Source: JAJPJX01 sp964568355 (lineage in GTDB: Bacteria > Acidobacteriota > Terriglobia > Bryobacterales > Bryobacteraceae). From it: a stretch of 5,443 nt of DNA. The stretch's first letter is position 1; each line of letters begins with the position of its first letter. A program made the position numbers and the translations under genes. The notes under the pieces were generated by a model. The model saw only the letters and a program-made list of their open reading frames with translations. It did not search any database and was not told the origin of the DNA. The stretch spans positions 1-5,443 of the forward strand of contig CAZMRK010000278.1 of the NCBI GenBank assembly GCA_964568355.1, given 5' to 3'. Positions 1 through 5,443 of the stretch are shown here, piece after piece.

Positions 1-847
1 AGCAGCCGGCGGCGGTAATCAGCAGACTGCCGGCCAGCAATCGCCGCACGCCGATGCGCGGCACCAGCGCGCCGCCCAGCGGCCGCGTGAAGATGCCCAG
101 CAGCAGGACCAGCGATCCGATCAGTCCCGCCCGGGCCGGCGAGAGCCCCAGTGAGCCGCGCAGCAGCGCCGCAATCCAGGCTCCCACCACGATCACCAGG
201 CCAAAGGAGGCCATCTGGATCACGCCCAGCACCCACAATCGGCGATCCGCCAGCATACCGCCGAAGCTGGTGGCCAGGTGCTTCGAGTGCTCCGGCGGCG
301 GTGCGGCGAGCATCCAGCCTGCCAGGACCAGTGTCGCCACGGTGGCCGTACTGAAGAACGCCGTGCGCCACCCGAACGCCGCCAGAAACTGCGGTACGGC
401 GAAGATCACAAAGCCCGATCCCAGCAGGATCGATCCGCCGTAAAGGCCCTGCACCCGGTGCAGTTGCGGGCCGGAGAAAATGTTGGCGATGTACCGGGCT
501 CCCGCTACGAAGGATGTGCCGGTGCCCAGACCGACGAAGATCTTCCAGAACAGCAGTTGCCAATAGGCGTTGGCAAAGCCGATGCCGAAATTGCCGAGGC
601 AGACCACGGCCATGGCGGCGCGCAGCACGCGCATGGGACCCAACCGGTCGGCCAGATGCCCGCCGGGAACCTGCGTGGCCGCATGGGTGAGGAAGATGCC
701 GGTGGTCAGCAATCCGGCCAGTGCCTGGTTGAAGTGGAACTCCGCGATCAGGGCGGGCACCACCGGGGCGTGATTGGTATAGTTCGCGGAAAAAGCAAAT
801 CCTACGGCGCACACGCATGCCAATGCGCGCGTCTGGTTGACCGGCAT
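1..847 (-). CDS. MFS transporter, 3' end outside window
   Basis: This is a major facilitator superfamily permease of the cytoplasmic membrane; its substrate cannot be told. The visible part is the first 282 codons, open to the window edge. Hydrophobic segments fall at about residues 9-33, 44-62, 76-94, 97-115, 134-155, 161-181, 203-225 and 238-258, with a ninth starting near 267, so about two thirds of a usual 12-helix carrier is present. The loop after helix 2 carries the MFS signature motif A, GHLADRLGPMRV (residues 63-74). A polar stretch at about 182-202 separates the N and C halves, as expected for the central loop. The start is the ATG at 847-845: no other in-frame start lies between it and the stop of the upstream carbamoyltransferase, and the first helix follows immediately. 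No Shine-Dalgarno is seen, but a perfect TATAAT ends 7 nt upstream. It follows the carbamoyltransferase by 32 nt and may be cotranscribed with it. The family call is firm; any specific solute would be a guess. Confidence 0.9.
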   Translation of the reverse strand, partial: MPVNQTRALACVCAVGFAFSANYTNHAPVVPALIAEFHFNQALAGLLTTGIFLTHAATQVPGGHLADRLGPMRVLRAAMAVVCLGNFGIGFANAYWQLLFWKIFVGLGTGTSFVAGARYIANIFSGPQLHRVQGLYGGSILLGSGFVIFAVPQFLAAFGWRTAFFSTATVATLVLAGWMLAAPPPEHSKHLATSFGGMLADRRLWVLGVIQMASFGLVIVVGAWIAALLRGSLGLSPARAGLIGSLVLLLGIFTRPLGGALVPRIGVRRLLAGSLLITAAGC

Positions 848-854
848 GGGCGCG

Positions 855-860
855 ATTATA
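855..860 (-). promoter_or_regulatory. Candidate -10 box for the MFS gene, leaderless arrangement
   Basis: On the minus strand this reads TATAAT, the sigma-70 -10 consensus. Seven nucleotides (CGCGCCC) separate it from the MFS ATG, so transcription would be expected to start at or next to the A of the start codon, giving a leaderless mRNA. This fits the absence of a Shine-Dalgarno. Against it, no good TTGACA-like -35 hexamer is found 16-18 nt upstream, where the sequence reads ATAGCC or close to it. In this GC-rich context a six-base match could be chance. Confidence 0.35.
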
Positions 861-879
861 TCGCGGGATTGCGGATCGG

Positions 880-2469
880 CTATTTTTGCAGAAAGAAGTT
901 GCCCACCAGCATGGCATCCACGCCGGAGGAATAGAAACTGCGCACCGCATCTCGCGGCGTGCACACCAAAGGCTCTCCGAACAGATTGAACGAGGTATTG
1001 TAAAGCACCGGCAGGCCGTTGGCTTTGCCGGCGGCGTGCAACAGCCTCCAGTAAAGCGGGTTGTCCTGCTGCGAAACGACATGCACCCGAACCAGGTCGT
1101 CCGCCAACAAGGCGCTTTCAAAACGCTGGCGCCAGGCCGGGCGCACACGGCCCACCGTGGCCAAAAAGCGCCCGTTTGAGCCCACTTCAAAATACTCCGA
1201 GGCCAGTTCAGCCGGAACCGAGGCTGCGAACTTGCGGAACGACTCCCGGTGCTTGATATAGGCGTTCAGGTTCTCGGTGGAATACGGGTCGAGCGGCGAG
1301 GCCAGGATGCTGCGATTGCCCAGGGCCCGCGGTCCGAACTCCATGCGGCCCTGCATCCAGGCCACGATCTTGTTCTCGCTCAACTGCGCCACCGTGGTAT
1401 CGATCACCTCGTCGGTCGTCAGCAAGTAGCGGAAACGCAGTTTGCAGTTTTCGAGCACCCGCTTGATCTCTTCGGCGGCATAGCTCGGCCCCAGATACAG
1501 GCTATCCAGACGCACGCGGGCGGTCTGGCCGTAGGTGCCATGCCAGGCGTACAGGACCGCGCCCAAAGCGGTGCCTGCGTTTCCGGCAGCGGGCTGCACG
1601 AACACGTTCTGAAAGCCCGAGCGCTGTTCGAGCGCCGATACCAGCAGCGCATTCAGTCCCAGACCCCCTGCCAGGCAGAGGTTCTTGCCTTTGCCGGCCA
1701 TCTGGATGGCGGCATCCTCCACGGCCCTTTGCAGGCCGGCGGCCAGCGGGGCGCGCAGCGCGTCTGGAATGGGGGCCGCGTCTTCCAGCCCCAGGCGCTC
1801 GAAAAATTTCGGGCCGAAGCCGCCCTGGTTTTGACGCTCGGCGTCGAAAAACGAGCGGTCCATGCGCGGCCACTCTTCGCCGGTCCGCGCCAGAATTTCC
1901 TGAAACAGCCCCCGAAAGCGGTCATCGCCGCTTACCGAAAGCCACTGTACTTTATGCTCCTCCCGATTGGCCGTGAAGCCCAGTAGTTCGGTCACACAGC
2001 CGTACAACTCACCCAGCGAATCGGGAAAGTACACGTCCTTTTCGAGGGTCAACTGCGAGCCTTCGGCGTGCCAGCGCGAGCCGCAGCGAAAATCGCCCAT
2101 GCGGTCGAGCGTCAGAACCGTGGCTTCGTCGAACGGCGAGGGATAGTAGGCCGAAGCGGCATGCGCCTGGTGATGTTCCACCAGTACAATGCGGCTGTTG
2201 GGAAACCGCGCGCGCAACTGCAAATGGCGCGCCGCCTCCGGTCCGGCCGAGATGGGCCGCACGATCGCCACGCAGTCCAGTTGTTCCGGCCGCACGCCTG
2301 CCAGAGCCAGACAGGCTTCCAGCGCATGTTCCGGCAAACCGTCGCTGGTCGCCGACAGGTCGCCCTGGCGCGTGAGCTTGGATTCTTCGATCGCCGCGAC
2401 GAGCCTGCCGTCCCGCAGAATGGCACATGCGGCGTCGCGTAGAATGCCGCCGATTCCGAGAATAATCAT
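880..2469 (-). CDS. Carbamoyltransferase, NodU/CmcH/TobZ family
   Basis: This 529-residue protein belongs to the family that moves the carbamoyl group of carbamoyl phosphate, via a carbamoyl-adenylate, onto a hydroxyl of a sugar or natural product. It has the two family domains. The Kae1-like N-terminal domain carries HHQAHAASAY at residues 99-108, with H99 and H103 in metal-ligand positions, LDRMGD at 121-126, and the LCLAGGLGLN glycine-rich loop at 264-273. The YrdC-like C-terminal domain carries GRMEFGPRALGNRSILA (374-390), KHRESFRKFAASV (406-418) and LYNTSFNLFGEPLV (489-502). Several motifs deviate from what I remember of the family: GNAG at 296-299 has N297 where TobZ-type enzymes have a metal-binding Asp, and EHKVQWLSVSGD (171-182) replaces the usual K-x-M-G-L-A-x-Y-G pattern. 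The ATG start fits the conserved N-terminus MIILGIGG and is preceded by AGGGGGA. No acceptor-making enzyme is visible nearby, so the substrate is unknown. The MFS gene follows after 32 nt. Family assignment is firm; the in vivo reaction is inferred. Confidence 0.92.
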   Translation of the reverse strand: MIILGIGGILRDAACAILRDGRLVAAIEESKLTRQGDLSATSDGLPEHALEACLALAGVRPEQLDCVAIVRPISAGPEAARHLQLRARFPNSRIVLVEHHQAHAASAYYPSPFDEATVLTLDRMGDFRCGSRWHAEGSQLTLEKDVYFPDSLGELYGCVTELLGFTANREEHKVQWLSVSGDDRFRGLFQEILARTGEEWPRMDRSFFDAERQNQGGFGPKFFERLGLEDAAPIPDALRAPLAAGLQRAVEDAAIQMAGKGKNLCLAGGLGLNALLVSALEQRSGFQNVFVQPAAGNAGTALGAVLYAWHGTYGQTARVRLDSLYLGPSYAAEEIKRVLENCKLRFRYLLTTDEVIDTTVAQLSENKIVAWMQGRMEFGPRALGNRSILASPLDPYSTENLNAYIKHRESFRKFAASVPAELASEYFEVGSNGRFLATVGRVRPAWRQRFESALLADDLVRVHVVSQQDNPLYWRLLHAAGKANGLPVLYNTSFNLFGEPLVCTPRDAVRSFYSSGVDAMLVGNFFLQK

Positions 2470-2482
2470 TGCGATTTACCGG

Positions 2483-2489
2483 TCCCCCT
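2483..2489 (-). promoter_or_regulatory. Likely ribosome binding site of the carbamoyltransferase
   Basis: The minus strand reads AGGGGGA, ending 13 nt before the ATG at 2469-2467. The match to the anti-Shine-Dalgarno is fair but the spacing is longer than usual. It supports this ATG, as does the fit of the N-terminus to the family. The duplicated 102-bp repeat begins only 6 nt further upstream, so a hairpin formed there would sit next to the initiation region. Confidence 0.5.
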
Positions 2490-2495
2490 AACAGG

Positions 2496-2597
2496 CTGCT
2501 GCAAAAGATCCAGAACCGCTTGCTGACGCGCGCGGCTCGGAAATAGCCCTGCGCGTTTGCGGGCACTTACCGAACCGCGACGGCGAGAGAGCGGTTG
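2496..2597 (-). repeat. 102-bp intergenic element, copy 1, imperfect hairpin
   Basis: This is the gene-proximal of two abutting 102-bp units, identical to the second at 88 of 102 positions by hand count, with no gaps. Inside it, 2514-2540 and 2570-2596 are an imperfect inverted repeat with 19 of 27 positions complementary, including a perfect outer 7-bp stem AACCGCT/AGCGGTT. The loop holds a smaller stem, CCTGC with GCGGG, that needs one wobble pair. The element lies wholly between genes and resembles REP/MITE-like palindromic repeats. From memory, similar words (CTCACGGTCGCGG, CTTGCTGACGCGCGCGG) recur between genes in Acidobacteria and relatives; this was not searched. No transposase and no obvious target duplication are visible. 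Strand assignment is arbitrary. Confidence 0.85.
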
Positions 2598-2699
2598 CTG
2601 CTGCAAAAGACCCGGGACCGCTTGCTGACGCGCGCGGTTCGGAAACGGTCCTGCGTGTTTGCAGGCAGTTACCGAGCCGCGACCGTGAGGGAGCGGTTG
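2598..2699 (-). repeat. 102-bp intergenic element, copy 2, imperfect hairpin
   Basis: The second unit follows copy 1 without a spacer. Its arms, 2616-2642 and 2672-2698, are complementary at 20 of 27 positions. The inner stem CCTGC (2650-2654) with GCAGG (2661-2665) is perfect and encloses a 6-nt loop. Fourteen substitutions and no indels separate it from copy 1, so the duplication is not very recent or the two copies came from diverged family members. It begins 25 nt after the glnS stop and could affect the glnS 3' end or act as an attenuator, but neither unit has the U-tract of an intrinsic terminator. Confidence 0.85.
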
Positions 2700-2724
2700 C
2701 GAAACGCCGTCTTTCCGCATCCTG

Positions 2725-4443
2725 CTAACGGCCCTTTTCCTTCTGGGCTTTTTCAATCTTGGCCCAGGTGTCCCGCAGGCCGACGGTGCGATTGAAGACC
2801 GGCTTCTCCGGACGGGAATCCAGGTCCACGCAGAAGTAGCCCAGGCGTTCGAACTGATAATGGCCGCCCACGGGAGCCTCGCGCAACCCCGGCTCCACTT
2901 TGGCGGTCAGCACTTCGAGAGAGCGGGGATTCAGGTTGGCGGTGAACTCCTGCCCTTCTTCCACCTCGTTCGGATTCTCTTTCAGGAACAGGTTGTCGTA
3001 GAGGCGTACCTCCGCGTCCACCGCGTGCGCTGCCGAGACCCAGTGGATGGTGGATTTCACTTTGCGCCCGTCCGGAGCGTTGCCGCCGCGCGTGGCCGGG
3101 TCGTAGGTGCAGTGCACTTCGACCACCTCGCCTGTCGTTTCGTCCTTCACCACGCTGGTGCAGCGGACGAAGTAGCCGTAGCGCAGGCGTACCTCGCGTC
3201 CCGGCGAGAGGCGGAAGTACTGTTTCGGCGGATCTTCGCGGAAATCATCCTGCTCGATATACAGCACTCGCGAGAAAGGTACCTTGCGCGTACCGGCGGC
3301 CGGATCTTCGGGATTGTTGACCGCCTCCATCTCTTCCACCAGGTCTTCCGGATAGTTATCGATCACCACGCGCAGCGGCCGCAGCACGGCCATCACACGC
3401 AGGGCCCGCCGGTTGAGATCTTCGCGCACATGATGTTCGAGCAGCGAAAACTCGATGGTTCCGTTGGTCTTGGATACTCCGATGGCCCCGCAGAAGCTGC
3501 GGATGGCCTCCGGTGTGTAGCCGCGCCGCCGGATACCGGACAGGGTGGGCATGCGCGGATCGTCCCAGCCGCTCACATAGCCTTCCTGCACCAGGGTGAG
3601 CAGCTTGCGCTTGCTCAGCAGGGTGTAGGTCAGGTTCAGGCGGTCGAACTCGATTTGTTGCGGATGGTAGACGCCCAGTTGTTCCAGGTACCAGTCATAG
3701 AGCGGCCGGTGGTCTTCGAACTCCAGGGTGCAGATCGAGTGGGTCACTCCTTCGATGGAATCCGATTGCCCGTGCGCGAAGTCGTACATGGGGTAGATGC
3801 ACCACTTGTCGCCCGTGCGGTGATGGTCGGCGTGCAGAATGCGGTACATCACCGGGTCGCGCAGGTTCAGATTGGGAGACGCCATGTCGACCTTGGCCCG
3901 CAGCGTGCGCGATCCGTCGGGAAACTCGCCGGCCCGCATCCGCTCGAACAGGTCCAGATTCTCTTCCACGGAGCGGTTCCGCCAGGGGCTCTCCCGCCCC
4001 GGATCGGTCAAGGTGCCGCGATACTCCCGGATCTGCTGCGCGGTCAGGTCGCAGACAAACGCCTTGCCCGCCTGGATCAACTGGACCGCCCATTGGTACA
4101 ACTGCTCGAAGTAATCGGATGCGTAGAAGAGCCGGTCTTCCCAATCGAAGCCCAGCCAGCGGACCGTGTCGATGATCGAATCCACATACTCGGTCTCTTC
4201 CTTGCAGGGGTTGGTGTCGTCAAAGCGCAGGTTGCACTCCCCGCCGAATTCCGCTGCCAGGCCGAAGTTCAGGCAGATGGATTTGGCATGGCCGATATGC
4301 AGGTAACCGTTGGGTTCCGGTGGGAAGCGCGTGTGCACACGGCCGCCGAACCGGCTGGTCCGGTTGTCCTGGAGGATCATCTCGCGGACGAAGTTGGAAG
4401 GTCCGTTCTTGACCTCACCCTCAGCGGGATTTGACGTATTCAT
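2725..4443 (-). CDS. glnS: Glutaminyl-tRNA synthetase
   Basis: GlnRS is a cytoplasmic class I synthetase that charges tRNA-Gln with glutamine using ATP. The 572-residue product is close to the roughly 550 residues of E. coli GlnRS. The catalytic Rossmann domain begins near residue 35 with PPEPNGYLHIGHAKS (41-55), which holds the HIGH motif in its GlnRS form. The second signature is LLSKRKL (275-281), equivalent to KMSKS. YPMYDFAHGQSDSIEGVTHS (217-236) and the following EFEDHRPLYDWY are typical of the acceptor and active-site region. The C-terminal half forms the two anticodon-binding beta-barrels, ending in YFCVDLDSRPEKPVFNRTVG (536-555), a GlnRS rather than GluRS signature. The ATG at 4443 is chosen because GAGGTGA lies 7 nt upstream. 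A longer reading from a TTG at 4485 would add 14 residues encoded across that ribosome binding site and has none of its own. It follows gltX by 81 nt and is probably cotranscribed. All expected motifs are intact. Confidence 0.97.
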   Translation of the reverse strand: MNTSNPAEGEVKNGPSNFVREMILQDNRTSRFGGRVHTRFPPEPNGYLHIGHAKSICLNFGLAAEFGGECNLRFDDTNPCKEETEYVDSIIDTVRWLGFDWEDRLFYASDYFEQLYQWAVQLIQAGKAFVCDLTAQQIREYRGTLTDPGRESPWRNRSVEENLDLFERMRAGEFPDGSRTLRAKVDMASPNLNLRDPVMYRILHADHHRTGDKWCIYPMYDFAHGQSDSIEGVTHSICTLEFEDHRPLYDWYLEQLGVYHPQQIEFDRLNLTYTLLSKRKLLTLVQEGYVSGWDDPRMPTLSGIRRRGYTPEAIRSFCGAIGVSKTNGTIEFSLLEHHVREDLNRRALRVMAVLRPLRVVIDNYPEDLVEEMEAVNNPEDPAAGTRKVPFSRVLYIEQDDFREDPPKQYFRLSPGREVRLRYGYFVRCTSVVKDETTGEVVEVHCTYDPATRGGNAPDGRKVKSTIHWVSAAHAVDAEVRLYDNLFLKENPNEVEEGQEFTANLNPRSLEVLTAKVEPGLREAPVGGHYQFERLGYFCVDLDSRPEKPVFNRTVGLRDTWAKIEKAQKEKGR

Positions 4444-4524
4444 TTCCTGATCACCTCGATTTCCAGCAGCATCTTTCAGTCCCAAGATTCGTGAATTCCT
4501 GGCGCGGCCGGCGGGCGTGGGCGC
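4444..4524 (-). other. gltX-glnS intergenic spacer
   Basis: The 81-nt spacer carries the glnS ribosome binding site at its 3' end. A 5-bp GC stem (GGCGC/GCGCC at about 4525-4521 and 4505-4501) follows the gltX stop but has no U-tract, so it is not called as a terminator. No clear promoter hexamers were seen. The short distance and common direction favour a gltX-glnS operon. Confidence 0.5.
4451..4457 (-). promoter_or_regulatory. Shine-Dalgarno site deciding the glnS start
   Basis: The minus strand reads GAGGTGA, a near-ideal anti-Shine-Dalgarno match, 7 nt before the ATG at 4443-4441. It makes this ATG the start in preference to the in-frame TTG at 4485-4483. Confidence 0.85.
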
Positions 4525-5443
4525 CTATTGCAGCTTCCGGATCGCCTGCTGGATCCGCAGCAGGCAGGTATCGCGCCCCAGCACTTCCAGAGTTTCAAAC
4601 AGTGGGGGAGCCGTCTTGCGGCCGCACACGGCCACGCGAATCGGCAAAAACATCTGTCCGGCCTTGACACCCAGATCCGCTGCCGCCGCGCGCAACGCTG
4701 ACTCCAGGCCTGCGTGCGTGAATTCCGCCGCGGGCAGCACCGCGAGCGCCCGTTCGAGCGCCTTCACGGCCATGGCCGCGTCGCCCTTTTGCGGAATCAG
4801 TTCGGCCGCCGGATAGTCCGGCAATTGGTCCACGAAGAAGAAATCCGCCACCGTGGCCACATCGGCCAGCAGGCGGATGCGCTCGCGAATCAGCGGTGTG
4901 ACGCGCAGCATCTTCTCGGGCGTGGCCGCGAACCCGGCCGCCTGCGCGAAGGGCAGCAGCCGCCCGGAGAGTTCTTCCACGGGCAAGGCGCGGATATGTT
5001 CGGCATTCAGCCAGACGGCCTTCGGATCGAACGGATCGTCCTCCTGGAAATTCACCACGGCGTTGGAGCGGTTGATGCCTTCGAGCGAAAATGCATCGAT
5101 CAGTTCCTGCCGGCTCATCTGCTCCCGGTCGTCCTTGGGCGACCAGCCCAGCAGGCACAGAAAGTTGACGAAGGCGTGCGGCAGAAATCCGCGGTCGCGA
5201 TAGGTGGTTACACTAACCACCGGCCCGTGGCGGCGCTTGGAGAGCTTCGCGCCATCCGGCGCCACCAGCAGCGGCAGGTGCGCGAATTGCGGCGGCTCCA
5301 CCCCGGCGGCCCGGAAGATCAGGATGTGCTTGAACGTATTGGTCAGGTGGTCCTGCCCGCGAATGATATGGCTGATCCGCAGATCGGCATCGTCGGCGCA
5401 GGAGGCCAGGTGATAGGTGGGCGTCCCATCGCTGCGCAGCAGC
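4525..5443 (-). CDS. gltX: Glutamate--tRNA ligase, N-terminal part outside window
   Basis: GluRS attaches glutamate to tRNA-Glu in the cytoplasm. The C-terminal 305 residues are visible; a full bacterial GluRS is about 470-500, so the HIGH motif lies beyond the edge. The frame is open from the first full codon at 5442 and begins with LLRSDGTPTYHLAS, the conserved glutamate-site region. HIIRGQDHLTNTFKH follows, then AKLSKRRHG with the KMSKS-type signature KLSKR at visible residues 66-70 (5247-5233). The stem-contact and anticodon-binding helical region contains FDPKAVWLN (138-146), and the C-terminus carries GQMFLPIRVAVCGR (262-275) and FETLEVLG, typical of bacterial GluRS. Since glnS lies next door, this is expected to be a discriminating enzyme that charges only tRNA-Glu; that is inferred from context. 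A GTG at 5301 is internal and not the start, because conserved GluRS sequence continues upstream of it. The stop is TAG, 81 nt before glnS. Confidence 0.96.
   Translation of the reverse strand, partial: LLRSDGTPTYHLASCADDADLRISHIIRGQDHLTNTFKHILIFRAAGVEPPQFAHLPLLVAPDGAKLSKRRHGPVVSVTTYRDRGFLPHAFVNFLCLLGWSPKDDREQMSRQELIDAFSLEGINRSNAVVNFQEDDPFDPKAVWLNAEHIRALPVEELSGRLLPFAQAAGFAATPEKMLRVTPLIRERIRLLADVATVADFFFVDQLPDYPAAELIPQKGDAAMAVKALERALAVLPAAEFTHAGLESALRAAAADLGVKAGQMFLPIRVAVCGRKTAPPLFETLEVLGRDTCLLRIQQAIRKLQ

Larger units (their letters stand above)
2470..2724. other. Noncoding gap between glnS and the carbamoyltransferase
   Basis: This 255-nt gap is mostly filled by the two 102-bp repeat units. 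The remainder is 25 nt after the glnS stop and 26 nt containing the carbamoyltransferase ribosome binding site. No convincing sigma-70 promoter, tRNA, riboswitch or U-tracted terminator was found on reading both strands. The gap suggests that glnS and the carbamoyltransferase may not share one transcript, but the sequence does not settle this. Confidence 0.6.

Noticed and set aside
278..934. A 218-codon plus-strand open frame opposite the MFS gene
   Set aside because: The minus strand encodes a clear run of membrane helices with MFS motif A. The plus-strand reading is hydrophilic and unrecognisable, and it also runs into the carbamoyltransferase 3' end.
1249..1986. A 245-codon plus-strand open frame opposite the carbamoyltransferase
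   Set aside because: It is antisense to a gene with strong family motifs; no domain is recognisable and no ribosome binding site supports it.
2496..2699. CRISPR array reading of the repeated units
   Set aside because: There are only two units of 102 bp, abutting without spacers, with 14 differences and internal dyad symmetry; no cas genes are in view.
2860..4434. A 524-codon plus-strand open frame opposite glnS
   Set aside because: It is antisense to a fully conserved GlnRS with all motifs intact. Its composition, rich in Val, Ala, Gly, His and Gln without recognisable motifs, is what a GC-rich antisense frame gives.
4444..4485. N-terminal extension of GlnRS from a TTG at 4485
   Set aside because: The extension would be translated through the excellent Shine-Dalgarno that serves the ATG at 4443, and the TTG has no ribosome binding site of its own.
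4501..4525. Intrinsic terminator after gltX
   Set aside because: The stem is only 5 bp of perfect pairing and is followed by AGGAATTC rather than a U-tract.

Overview
The window is a GC-rich bacterial chromosomal segment with four protein genes, all read from the minus strand. In order of transcription they are gltX (5' part outside the window), glnS, a NodU/CmcH-type carbamoyltransferase, and an MFS transporter (3' part outside the window). The carriage of both GluRS and GlnRS, the GC-rich codon use and the wording of the intergenic repeats suggest Acidobacteriota, possibly a Solibacter/Bryobacter relative. That placement is inference from memory and has not been searched.

Layout from the right edge: gltX (5443-4525) lacks its N-terminus. 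An 81-nt gap follows, then glnS (4443-2725), whose ATG has a strong Shine-Dalgarno. This pair charges tRNA-Glu and tRNA-Gln and is probably one transcription unit. A 255-nt noncoding gap (2724-2470) holds a tandem duplication of a 102-bp element, and each unit can form a long imperfect hairpin. The carbamoyltransferase (2469-880) follows. After a further 32 nt comes the MFS gene (847-1), which begins 7 nt after a perfect TATAAT and has no visible ribosome binding site.

The two synthetases are housekeeping genes. The carbamoyltransferase and transporter may form a second, functionally separate pair downstream of the repeat block. No sugar, nodulation-factor or antibiotic biosynthesis gene is visible, so the carbamoyl acceptor and the transported solute cannot be named.

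Nothing here amounts to a clearly new biological system. The points most worth a second look are the duplicated hairpin element between glnS and the carbamoyltransferase, the unusual motif residues of the carbamoyltransferase (Asn where a metal-binding Asp is expected), and the possibly leaderless MFS gene.
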